A stretch of 64,000 bases of DNA from the NCBI GenBank assembly GCA_964036155.1, contig OZ038423.1, positions 16,569,249 to 16,633,248 on the forward strand, in the 5' to 3' direction. Origin of the DNA: Diploscapter coronatus (taxonomy: Eukaryota; Nematoda; Chromadorea; Rhabditida; Rhabditidae). This document shows positions 35,475 through 46,906 of this stretch, in pieces (the first letter of the stretch is position 1; every line of letters begins with the position of its first letter). The notes below the pieces were generated by a model, which ran no database searches, was not told the origin of the DNA, and saw only the letters and a list, made by a program, of their open reading frames with translations. The translations under genes and the position numbers were made by a program.

Positions 35475-37746
35475 TTCAATGATATAATTATACAAAAATT
35501 TAACGGTAAAGTATGCGATGATTAGATAAAAAAAATAGAAAATGTAATGCAATAATTGAAAAGCTTTAATGATATAAAAGTGCGTCATTCGTTCCAAACC
35601 CCCCTATTTTAGTCAACACGCGCATTCAGACATTCAACATTGGGAGGCATTCAAGCTATCGTAACTTTGGCCGCTTAGTTCTGCTGCTGGTTGGTGAGTG
35701 GTGCGGCATTTCACCGCTCCGACGCACAAAAGAACGTTACGCCTGAGGCTGAGGGCTCCTTATGGAATGCGAATGCAAAAATGTAGAATGCAAAATGAAA
35801 ATGTGTGTGTCTGATTGTGAGTAAGCAGCAGAAGGAAAGAATTCTGCAAGGAAAGGAATGGTGAAAGGGGACTGGAGGCAGAGATGGGCACTGCAAGACA
35901 CGAGCCACGAGCTGAAACCACGGGAATAGAAATGAAGGAAAGGGAAGGGGAAGGGACAGGCACAGGCACAGGCGCAGAGACCGATTGAAACGGAACTCGC
36001 AAATGATGAAAGGCGAGGGAATTGAAATAACGAGGGTGAAAAGTGATGGAGATTTAACAGGTCAAAGGCGATCTCCTTAATCCAGGATGAGTGACCTTTC
36101 GAACACAATATTAATTCCCCCGAAAGCGCAGCCAAAAGCAGGGGATAAAGCTGCTCTAATAATTGAGGGATTGTGCAAAGGAATGGAGGAATGGACTTCG
36201 ATTGCGCCATAGGCATTATGCAAATGTCTAGAGAGAAGGGAGGAATTGAAGAGAGGATAGAGAAAGACACGCAGCGGCTGGCAGCAAACGAAGGGAGAGA
36301 CGGGAGTGACCAGAGGAGAAAGAGCGTGGGGCAGAGAAAGAGAGAGGGAGGAGCTGCCATTAGCCGCAGGGAAGGGAAAGGGAGAATGCCCCTAGGACAG
36401 AGGCAGCATTCGTTTACACTTACAGAGAAGAAGGAAAGGATGAAAATACGACTGACAGGCGAAAGGGAAAAAGAGCATGTGACAGAGCAGGAGGGCACTT
36501 TGACATGATTACAATCGGGGGGATATGAGCTTGATCAGAAAGATATCGGACTGATCGAAATTGATCTAGAGGAACTCTTTCTCTCTCTTCTATATTTTCA
36601 TATTCCATCTTCCCATTTCCCTTTTCTAGCCGCAGGCAACGTCTCAGGGTCTTGTATTTAACCTGCAAATATTTGCTAATATCTTACAGCCTGACCAAGT
36701 CTGCATTCAGCTAAGGGCTAACAGTCTAAGTCTACAGCCTGCGGCTGCGGAAGTGAAACGTTCAGAGCTCTCTTCCTTATTCGTATTCTCTTGAAGATGA
36801 GAGACGAAGACTGAGAGAGTGAGAGTTTGTGACATAAGCGATCGGTCGGCCAGAAGGCAGAGAACAAGATGAATTAAATGAATTTATAAAATCTTTGAAT
36901 TTTAGATTAGGAAACTAAAAATATTTACTAATTATTACATCATCATCCATGTATTGTAGTTCTTGTAACTGTATCGATATGTAACAGTGAAAAAGTAACT
37001 GTACTATGTTGCATATAATTTGAGATTAAACTTTATCCCATTTTTTCAGTTATTCTTTATTTAGAATCGTACAGCAATAAGGTATGTGGTCAGTTTTTGT
37101 TTTGTATTATTCCCACTGAATTTCATTTCCTTTATTTTTCCTTCCCACCCCTTTAGTCGTTTAGTTGCGTTCGTTCAGCTTCAGTTGTCCAGGCCAAGAG
37201 CTCAGAAACGAGGCCTTCATTTGGCATTCTCAGCTCGGCTCGGGGAAGGAAAAGGGAAAGAAGATGAAGAAAAGAGGAAGGGAGGGGAAGGAGGAAGGGT
37301 CTGCAGCGGTCAATTTGAGAGAAATAGTGGGCAAAACGGGGAAGGGAAAAACCAGCGAGGAAGGGAAAGAAGAGGACTGCTGGACAGAGGGACAGAGGCC
37401 TGCATGGCTGTTGCTCCCTCGCTCCCTCACGCAGATGCAACCAGCAGCCAATAGCCAGCAGAACGGCAGGGCAAAATATGTACGAATAAATGTTAAAAAT
37501 AGCCGCTGCATGGCTGTTCTGGCGAGTTGACGAGATGCAGAAAATGAACGCGCAGCGCAAATTAAAAGGGGAGGGGAAAATGCAATGACCACTCATAATA
37601 AATGTCACATGCGAGAATGTGCATACCTTGCTGTTCATATTGAGAAACTAATAACTTCTCGATTCTAAGAACTAAAAAGTGTTTCGACGGTAAAATATAA
37701 AGAAATTTGTTTTGTATGTTTGTGCAATTCTATATATAAAATATAT

Positions 37747-38025
37747 CTATGCTCGAAGGCACTTGTTCTCGTAATTTGGACAGAACTTAAACAGAGCTGA
37801 TAACATTGCTCTACTTCTGTCTGTGCTTAGATCACGACAGAAATGTCTATACTGAGACAGCATGTTCTTGCAATATTCATCCATCGAGTCTTCCGATTTG
37901 GCTGCTTTGGTCATTTCCCTCGGAGCAGAATCGAGACTGTCCGTTGCAGTCGAAAGAACTCTCTTCTCCAGTGTACCCTGATTCCTCGGAAGCGTTTCTG
38001 TCAGTGGCTCATCTCGGGCATCCAC
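37747..38025 (-). CDS. Orphan C-terminal exon of a small cysteine-containing protein (partial)
   Basis: A 92-codon open exon ends in TAG at 37747-37749. The first codon is GTG directly after an AG, so it is probably an internal/terminal exon and not a start. Codon use and composition look coding, unlike the biased ORFs to its left. The C-terminal part has CKNMLSQYRHFCRD and LFKFCPNYENKC: four cysteines, each preceded or followed by aromatic residues. I recall similar spacing in small nematode secreted or membrane proteins, but cannot name a family. The upstream exon(s), presumably with a signal peptide, were not identified. An ORF at 38548-38769 on the same strand has a hydrophobic segment but no clear splice link. 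Confidence 0.45.
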   Translation of the reverse strand: MDARDEPLTETLPRNQGTLEKRVLSTATDSLDSAPREMTKAAKSEDSMDEYCKNMLSQYRHFCRDLSTDRSRAMLSALFKFCPNYENKCLRA

Positions 38026-39097
38026 CTCTTAAATTGCACGCTAATTATTCCAACATGTCAAACATATAGGGAGAGAAAAGTTTAGCTCGGGTTGCTGGAA
38101 TAATTTTTATCATGCTATTTGCCTAAAATTACTTTGCAAGAATTATTGTCTAAATAATGCAAACACTATCAGAATCAGGGGTGGATAAAGTTTTGGTTTG
38201 AAAGTTTCCGAAGACGAAGTTCGTACGCCCCTGATCAGAATCATAGATAAGCTAAAGTTAAAGTAAGACGTTCCCATTTTAGCTATTGGAGAAAGTTAAG
38301 GCTAGTTAAAACGAACCAAACTTTTTCTCCTTCTTGCATATATGTTAAAAACTATCTTAACCTCTGATTCCAATCAGTTCCATTGTGTGATGACAAGGAA
38401 TGAACAATACGATAAGTCCTAAAAATGGCCCAATCAAACTTCAAATATTTCTGATAGAAGTGCTATTCTAATGAAGTGGATTCTCCAACTCTATATTGGA
38501 TGAGAGTAAATTGTTGAAGTGATTTTCGAAGAGACTTCATTCCACCCTCACCCTAAAATCGCTCCAACTAATGGAGTATATATTATGCAACAGCTAGTGA
38601 ATTGCAATGATATATGGAATTGTGGTGGGTGATAGATTATGTTATCCTTCTTTAATTTGATGAAACGTTCTGTGGAAAACTCGAATAACAGCCCGGACAA
38701 CTGCAAAAGTATTTTGACTCCGGATAAAAACACATAGAGGTATGGAATGGACCTTTGGGCCCAGTTCACAAAACCGAAATTACAGATAAGTAATTACCAA
38801 GCTGTAGAATCATCCTTGATAGGTGAAATAAGTATATATAAAAAATTAATTAGACAGCAACTCAATAATATGTAGGTGTAAGTTATCAAATGGATGAAAG
38901 TTATTGTCAATCTTGTAAAAACAATTAACTTTTGTCTGCCTCGGTCTATCATTGAATTCAACATTTCCCCTATTCTATCATGTCATAATGCACTTATGTT
39001 TTTGCAAATTTGATTTATCTAAAGTCTAAGAAGGTAAAACCAAAAACAACTTGATAACATATTTTGATAGAAATTTAAGAAATTGATCAAAATTTAA

Positions 39098-39234
39098 CGA
39101 GGAATGATCAATTCAGGGTGAGCGAAATTTCGGATGAAGTCTATGCTATTCGAAGCCCCCGTTCAATGAGCTTTCGAATGGTATAAGTTTCATCCGAAAT
39201 TTCGCGCATCCTAAAGTGATTAATCCTTGTAGGT
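39098..39234. repeat. Foldback element with ~65-bp arms
   Basis: The left arm contains GAGCGAAATTTCGGATGAAG then TCTATGCTATTCGAA. The right arm contains TTCGAATGGTATAAG then TTTCATCCGAAATTTCGCGC. The spacer is about 17 bp. It is nearly one continuous hairpin. Confidence 0.88.
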
Positions 39235-39256
39235 GAAAAATAAGGCAACTGGAATT

Positions 39257-39631
39257 ATTATCTACAGTTGTGGGCCAAGAGAGTTTTCTGGGATTACGGT
39301 CAGAAGTCACGAATGCTCTACACCGTTTTATTTTGGGCAAATTGCGTTGAAAATGATCACTTTCTGTTTCGAGTTTTTCTGATTGATTTTCGGCTCCAAC
39401 TTTTATTTTTAAATATCATAATGGGCTTAGCCAATAGGAGATCACTCTGGAATGAAAGAATTAAAAAATAAATTCAAAGTAACAAAAAATGCGAAAACTA
39501 ACGACAACGATTTATGCTCGTTTTTGCACTATGTCTTCCTCGCTTCATTTTCTCTACGCTCCCACTTCGGCGCATAGCGCGACTTATGCGTTTCTTCGAA
39601 AACTCTTTTGGCCTACAACTGTAACGATCAC
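39257..39631. repeat. MITE-like element with ~33-bp inverted termini
   Basis: The left end reads CTACAGTTGTGGGCCAAGAG then AGTTTTC. The right end reads GAAAACTCTTTTGGCCTACA then ACTGTAACG. Length about 375 bp. It carries no gene of its own and sits 83 bp from the cbs-1 stop codon, so it probably lies in or beside the cbs-1 3'UTR. Confidence 0.78.
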
Positions 39632-39713
39632 ATTTGAAACTCATCAGAACCATAAAATGATAAATTTGATTAAAAACTAACAAATATAATCTCTTTGTCG
39701 GGATTCAAGCTTC

Positions 39714-42700
39714 TTACGCGTATCTCTCATTGAACCAGTCGTCTGCGAGGAACTTTGTCCTGAAATTTTAACTTTCAAAAACAATAGACGATTATTCTAT
39801 ACTTTAACAACAATCTATTTTTAGTAATTGCGTCGTTATTTTCACTTCAAGATTATTTATCATGACACAATTTGTAGGTATTTTCGAAGACATGATATCA
39901 TTCATCTGCTATTTTGATGCTATCAATTCTTTCAAATGCTGAATATAATAACTTACAGATAATTTCTGATTCCGTCGGGCAAAATAACGACGACATTGGC
40001 GTCTTTGGGCAGGCCGCGGGCCACTTCCAGAGCTGCGAAAACATTCGAACCCGCAGAGCCGCCGCACAGAATTCCTTCCTTCTCGATCAGAGCACGGGCT
40101 GTTTCGAACGATTCCTGAAGCGTAATGTGAAAAATGCACAATGTTTATCGAAGTTCGAGTAAAAGAATACAAATATTATCAGTTTTTATTTAACGACCCG
40201 ATTACTTCGAGGTAATGACGACCTGTATTTGACTAACTAACGTAGAGCATTTGTTATATGATGGTGGCAATATTTCTAAATGACGACCCTTTTCGGTATA
40301 AATAGAACAAATCGACCAGTTGTCATTTAGTGAAATGCTAGTCATCATTACCCGGGGCGTCAAGTCGTCAAAAAGTAGTTTCCGAACGTGGCGAAGAATT
40401 TAATTTCTTGCATTTCTACAATTTTGGTTTCGATTCCTCTATCCCGAATTCTGCGAAGATTTGAATGAGATAATATTGGAAAAAGCTACTAGATTATCAA
40501 TTAAAATTCTTCTATAATATTGATGGGTTAATTTTAAATTTTTTGAGAATAATACAAAAATACTAACCTTATCCTTTGATCTGGCCCACTCATCGACAAC
40601 GCTTCTATTCAGAGTGCCAGGAATGAAGTCATATCCAACACCCTCGACTTCGTAGAAGAACGTCTCTTCCTGGGTTGGGTCGGCAAGAATAGAGCCCTCC
40701 GGATCGACACCCAAGATCTGAATAAGAATTGAGTGAGATGACTAATTGTGCAATAATTACAAATACCTTGCAGTTAGGGACGCGCTCCTTGAGTTTCTGT
40801 GCAATTCCCGTGACAGTGCCTCCAGTGCCTGCCCCAACAACCTGATTTAAACAATAAAAATATGAAAAAGACGTCAATTCTGTATTATTACCAGTGTTAC
40901 AAATACTGTCGCCCATATATAATATTATAAAAAAAGAAGTTTGCGGTCTCTAAGAATAAGCGTTGAAACAGCATACCACCATGTCGACTTTGTCATCCAA
41001 ATCGTGGAGAATCTCCTCTGCAGTCTGCTCGTAGTGCGCCATGGGGTTGCCCAGATTCCTGTACTGGTCGAGGATGATAGCCCCGGGGATCTCTGCCTGC
41101 AGTCTGAGTGCAACGCCTATGTGCGACTCTGCACTGTCGAACCCTGCGTGATTGGGGGTGCGCACGATCACTGCACCAAGAGCCTCCATCGTCACTGCCT
41201 TTTCGCGGGACATTTTCTGCGGCATGCAGATTATGCATCTGAAATTGCTCGATTCAATTAATTCAAATTGTAAAAGATAAGAGATTCCCCCTCTCTTATG
41301 GATCCGTTAACCGGATATACGGTTCTTCCCTCCTAGCCACGCCTCGTATATGAACCCTTGCTATCAGATAATAGAGCGGAGATAGACTTGATCTCAATAC
41401 TTGACTGCTACGATCAGGTACGCGAAAGTTTCCACCTGAAAGGGCCCATCCCTCTAGCTACTCTTTTATGTATTTCGTAGCCAGATAGTAAAACCTTGGC
41501 ACCCATGTCTTATTTTACGCACGCTAGCAAATAGCCTAAGGATTTACTAAATAAATAAATTTCAATTACTTGTATCCCCTAACAGCAGCAGCGAGAGCCA
41601 GTCCAATTCCGGTGTTGCCCGAAGTGGGTTCGATCAGAGTCATCCCCGGTTTGAGTCTGCCCTCCTTCTCTGCCAACTCGACCATTCTGTAGGCAATTCT
41701 GTCCTTCGTCGATCCGCCCGCGTTCAGGTATTCACACTTCACAACTGCAAATTGAATTATTTTCGGTAGCAGTGATGCGAAATCAGAGATTTAAACAAAT
41801 TTTCAAAGGAAAAAAAAGCGTACAAACGTTGCAATCGACTCCAAACTGTTTGGGCAGATGCTGCAGACGAACGAGCGGAGTGTTGCCGATTGCTTCCAGC
41901 ACGCTGTTCAGAATTGGTGGACGAACTGGTCTGAAACGAGGAATGAATTTATTTGATGCCTGATTATGCAATAGTGAAATAAATCCTTAAAAAGACAAAT
42001 TTCCATAGCATACCATCTCGAAGGATAATAAAAATGTAGAGATTTCTACTATAGAAATTTCAAATTTTCTATACGATATGGGATAAATGACCTTAGGCTT
42101 TTAGATAATTAATTTGTCTTCAAGATTTCAAGAGAAAGAATAATTTCGAAACAAGTACCTGAAAGGTTTGAATGGGAAAGCGCACTTGGTCCACTTGTGT
42201 TGTTCGTCCTGCTTCCACTCGCCAGCCAAGGTCGTCGGATCGTATTTGAGGACGCGCGGATCGAAGGTACGGTAATGAAAAGTGTCAGATTCAACGACGG
42301 AATTTGCACGTTTTATTTAAAATTATGAAGGAAAATTTCTAGTCCTTTTGGCTTGAAGAATATGCAAATACTCACTCATTAGCCTTGACAGTGTGCGTCT
42401 CGTTGAAATCTCCCAATTTATGGCGAGTCATCCATTCATCGTCCACGAAATGGCGACTGAAGATGGTATTTATCTATAGAGAAGTCTAATGAAGAATAGC
42501 TTACAGATAGTTGCGGATTCCGTCGTGCAACACAATGACCACATTACTTTCAGCAGGAAGAGGACTCGATTTGAGATTCTGAAAGCAAATAGACAAAATG
42601 ATCAGAGAAATTGGGAGAATATTCGGAATTTCATAAGAAAATTTAGAATTCGAAATGCATAAATTTAGTAATAGAGACGATAAACTAAAATCATGTACCT

Positions 42701-44993
42701 CCAAAGCAGCAAGAACAGCAGCACCTCCGCTCGCCCCACTCATTACTCCTTCCTGTCTGATGAGTTTCTTCGTGAAGGTGTAGGCATCCTCTGCTCGAAC
42801 ATGATCAATTCGCTTCAACTAAAAATGTAAAATTAAAATCCATCTGTTTTTTTTTTCTTTTTTAAATCCTTACATGCTTGAGACAGTGAATAGGCGATTT
42901 GCAGTCATCCTCCAGCTCAGGCACAGCGACGTGGTCCTTCTCGTCAGCAACACGCGAGACTCCAATCACCTGAATGTTGTTGGAGCCGTGTGAATAGGTC
43001 ATTTCTAAAAGATCTTACATCGACGTTCTTGTTCCGGAAATGATTGAAAATGCTTGCAGCAGCGCCTCCGGTGGAAATTGGAACGTAAATGGCAGAAATC
43101 TGAATAGTTCGTTTGTCAAATAATATATAAGTAATGCAGCTTCCGTTTAAATCAGGGATATTCAGACTTTCAATAGAAAATAGGAATTCAAATGAAAAGG
43201 ATTCATATCCTTAATTTCAAACACTTCAATTTAACAGACTTATACAAAATATTACTTCAAAATGAAATATTTTTACCTTCGACTCCAACGCCTTTTCGAT
43301 TTCCTCAGCCGTTTGTTGACAGTGAGCTGCAATTCTTTCATCGACCACAGTCTGAAAGCATCTAATTGTTGCATTATTCAAGGAAATTCAATTACAGGCT
43401 CAACCAAGTGATGCAGATCATCCTTGTGGGCGAGTTTCTCAGCCACAGCCTTGTATTCTTCGTAGTTTCCAAACTCATTACCGGTCAGTTCAACAATCTG
43501 AAATTCGATATTTTGTCATCATTCTAAAAATATCGCTTTGCAAACTTTCATTTCTGCTCGAAAGTCTTTCTAGACTAAAGTCATCATAAGATATTTGGAA
43601 AAATCCTCGAAGATATCAGAAGATCAAAAACTGAGCATTCCTCGATATTTACTTAGGTTACAAGTAAAAAACCAAACAAAAAATCGTTTTATGTTCTCTT
43701 TACCTGTGCCCCGAGTCTCTCGATTATGTTGTAGACACTGCTCGATTTGTCTTTTGGAGTCACGATTACGCATCTGCAATAAATCATTCACTCGTTATTT
43801 ATGATGGACATGAGATATTTCCTTACTTGAATTGATGGACTGCACAAGCGAGAGCGATGGACACGGCCATATTGCCATAAGCGGGCACGACCAGGGTGCT
43901 GAACTTCGGAATGCCCTTCTTCGCATAGCTCTGAAATAAGCAGCAATGTTACACTCCATCATTTTGCTCCCCTACTTTTTCCCTCTCCAACACTATTTCT
44001 CGCAAAGTTACGATATTTCCCACACTATTTCGACACCTTCTTTCACACAGAAAATATCCTAAATATAAGATGAGAAGCATGAAACTGGTAATTTTACTCC
44101 AAAACTCATAAAATCTGGCCTAAAATAACCATAGGGTTTTTTTTTCCTGATTCTTTAGCTCCTTATCGCTCCCCCACGTTATTTCTTCTTCGCGTCTAAG
44201 CGTAAATAGGGGAGTAAACGGCGTAGTGGGTTGATAAGTGATTATTTTTTTCAATTTGAAAGGCGGAACTAATTTTCATAATGAAAGTATAATATATAAG
44301 TTTAGAAAAACCCTTCAAATGCGGAAAATTCCAACTTTTTAAGAAAATACCTCAACAACGGCAATTGCAGTTCGATCGTCCAGCGAACCGCCCACATTCA
44401 GATATTCCAACTTCACATCTGAAAATGTGTTGTTCTTGTAAAAGACTCGATTGTCCTGTTGAAATCATCGCATAAAATCTAATTTTTGCAAAGAACCATT
44501 TGATCAGGTTTATCGTCAATTTAGGTAGGGTTTTTTTAGGCATAGTGGGTCTGAAGAGTACTTTCCTTACAAATTCTGTTTCAAACTACTACGCTTCTAC
44601 CATAAACACGTTTTTACAAGTTGCAAAGTTTGGGAGCCTTACATAATGCTATTATCTTTACTAATCGTTTTCGAGTGTTTATCAAAAAATCTCGTAGAAT
44701 ATTCGGTTTATCACGTTCACTTTTCAATGAAAGCATTTTCCTTGTGTTTATGTTTTCAAAAGAAATGAACAAGATACAAATAAAATCGAGCCCTTATCAT
44801 TGTTTCCAGAGCGAACATGGATAAAATGCTGACCTAAGTAATTGATAAGAAATGGAGTTTAGTAGGAAAATGAATGGACAATGGACTTACAGACGTTGGC
44901 TTTGACTCCGTACTCCTGGGGAATTTTGTTGAGTTTGACGAGCGGAGTGTTGCCATTCGCTTCGAGAATGTTGTTGAACCACTTCTGGGTCAT
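39714..44993 (-). CDS. cbs-1: Cystathionine beta-synthase, tandem-domain form
   Basis: Cytosolic enzyme condensing homocysteine and serine to cystathionine (transsulfuration). Exons: 44993-44891, 44418-44351, 43930-43827, 43773-43704, 43497-43396, 43351-43277, 43099-43019, 42969-42874, 42818-42699, 42578-42505, 42456-42376, ~42292-42159, 41930-41824, 41744-41570, 41238-40977, 40841-40767, 40717-40568, 40114-39957, 39759-39714; about 693 residues. Two fold-type-II PLP domains are in tandem. The C-terminal one is intact: [15 protein letters not shown] (PLP Lys near 418), [73 protein letters not shown]. The N-terminal one is degenerate: [14 protein letters not shown] has Asp48 at the Lys position, and PAYGNMA stands where TSGNTG is expected. 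The heme-binding N-terminus and C-terminal CBS pair are absent. This is the known C. elegans CBS-1 architecture. The start of the exon beginning near 42292 has no AG acceptor in frame. Confidence 0.93.
40190..40380. repeat. Inverted-repeat element in cbs-1 intron
   Basis: The left arm reads AACGACCCGATTACTTCGAG then GTAATGACGACC. The right arm reads GTCATCATTACCCGGGGCGT then CAAGTCGTC. An inner pair, CTAAATGACGAC and GTTGTCATTTAG, is nested inside. It lies in the intron 40115-40567. Confidence 0.65.
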
Positions 44994-46906
44994 TTCGATG
45001 CAGCAAATGAGGGCAGGGGGCAGAAGATATTACCTGAAATTGGGGGCGAATGACTGGCGATGATGTTAATGCAATAGACACGATTATATGACAATTGATA
45101 TTGACAGATTAAAAAATCGGAAAATCAAAATGTGAGAGGAAATGATGAAAAGGGGAAGAAATGCGAGAAGAGAGCCTCGTTGCTCAGTTATTATTGAATT
45201 GGAAATATTGCTGAAAGAGAAAGGAGAAAAGAGGAGGCGAGAAACGAAGAGCAGAGTCAAAGGGGACAGAGGAGAAGAAAATGATAATCTGCAGTGACAC
45301 GGGCGCAGAAAGATGGAATAGGCCATGTGAACATAACCAGCAATCAGCAGGTAGATTGTGAATTGCAGAAAGATGATTGACTGGGAGAAATACTGAAACA
45401 GAAATAGAATGACATACAAAGTCGAAAATTCAACATTCGGGACAGAAGAATGCGTTATCTATCTAGGCGAAATGTCAGAATTTGCGAGAGGAAGGAGGGA
45501 TGGTCAACATAGCCAAGAGGGTTTATAAATGCCTGCAAAGTTTGCAGCACGTGGGAGGAGAGAGCAAGGGAGCAGAAGGCAAAAGCTGCCGCAGGATGAA
45601 GGCTGACGCAACAAACTGGGGGGATTTCACTATTTTACACACGAAGGGGAGGATATTATCGCGATGGTTGAAAAATGAGAGAACAACGGACAATGCAATT
45701 GTGAATTCCATACAAGTAGAACTGCTGAAGGAATAAATGACCTATCGAACAGAAAAATGAAGTAGAAGATTGGAGATAAGAAGAAAAGGCACGAAAAAAG
45801 AAATCGATTGGAATGTTCAAAGTAGGAGTGACAGAAACCCTGTTTTCTCCCTATTATCAATCCATAGATTAGCCACTGAAGGCCACAGAGACAAAGCAAT
45901 CATAAAATACGCAGTCAATTCCTCTATTTTTCAATGGCATGTTTTTCCACATTCAGCACAAATTATCAGATAAAGATAGTTCGCAATTTTTGGAGTCAAA
46001 CAGTACATTCGCTAATCTAATTGGTAGTGCAGAAAATAGACTGGAAGGAAAGAAACAAGGGGCTAAAATGGGCAATTTCATTGACAACTATGAAGAATGT
46101 GTGTCTAGTTTTCCTCCAGATCAAATTACACTAAGAGCGCTTATTTTCTAGAAACGTGTTTGTAATGAATTCTATTGTCATCAGGGTTTTGCACGGGCAT
46201 AAAATTTCGTATCTGTGCCCAACTCGGCCCGAAATTTTTCTTTAAAAATGGCCTATTTGGCAAAAATCAGCATAATTTGTTGAACTTTATAAGAATGATA
46301 TTAATCGTCCTGAGAAACTCTTACCACTTTACATCACGAAAATGCAAAAGCGATGTTTAGTCGAATATTTTCAATTTTTGAATGCCCGTATCCTACACGA
46401 CCCATTTTCAACAAATCCATACTCGTACCCCCGAGTAAGAGTACTAGCGCAAAATCCTGGTTATCGCTGAAAAGAAATCAATCTCTAATTTTTCTCGAAA
46501 TGTACCAATCTTCAGCCCATATCGTGTTCTAATCAATAACCAACAATCACGATCACATTTTGAACTGAAAATGCAGCAAATAAAAATTCTCACTACTTCA
46601 TAAGTAAATTCGAAATAGTTTCATAGCGAGAAAAACAATTGAGTTATGGGGAAACAAATTAAATCCAATAATCCTCCTTTATTTGATCAATCTTTTCCAT
46701 GAATAATAAAAGCGCAAGAAAAATATGAGTTTTGATGATAGAGATCAAGAAAGGGAATACATATGTGTGATAAGTAGTGGAGATGATGAATGATGAAAAC
46801 GACTTGTAGAAAATGTAAGTGAACAATTGCATTTTATAAATCGGTTTTTTCGTTTAAAAATGAAAAACGGCTATTTTAGAGATAGATTTCCTGCTGCAAT
46901 CACCAT
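44994..46906. other. Intergenic, no recognised gene
   Basis: About 1.9 kb between the cbs-1 start and the coiled-coil gene stop. A TTTCAG/GTAAT acceptor-like site on the minus strand near 45034 may be the trans-splice or 5'UTR acceptor of cbs-1. The first ~700 bp is GA-rich on +, like other upstream regions here. Confidence 0.5.

Larger units (their letters stand above)
27043..37746. other. 10.7-kb region with strong purine/pyrimidine asymmetry, no recognised gene
   Basis: Blocks at about 28280-30060, 32330-33720 and 34920-37570 are GA-rich on the + strand. They give long minus-strand ORFs of Ser/Leu/Phe/Pro only (up to 253 codons), with no domain or exon logic. One block, 30842-31258, has the opposite polarity. 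AT-rich spacers lie between. The region could be an upstream regulatory area or 5' outron/intron of the zinc-finger gene, or repeat-derived DNA. Confidence 0.55.
38026..39713. other. Intergenic region with two foldback elements
   Basis: About 1.7 kb between the orphan exon and the 3' end of cbs-1. It holds two inverted-repeat elements back to back (39098-39234 and 39257-39631). A short inverted pair is at 38175-38240: TCAGGGGTGGATAAAG and CGTACGCCCCTGATCAG. No gene seen. Confidence 0.6.

Noticed and set aside
35737..36498. 253-codon minus-strand ORF, longest in the window
   Set aside because: The composition is almost only Ser, Leu, Phe, Pro, Ile and Cys. It sits in a GA-rich (+) tract where the reverse strand rarely has stops. 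There is no domain, no start context and no partner exon.
38548..38769. Hydrophobic minus-strand ORF as signal-peptide exon of the 37747-38025 gene
   Set aside because: Its first codon is not ATG and no donor in a fitting phase was found.
46190..46460. Possible inverted repeat (CAGGGTTTTGCAC / GCGCAAAATCCTG), with similar words at 54960-55060
   Set aside because: The matching stretches are only about 12 bp and interrupted; not enough to call an element.
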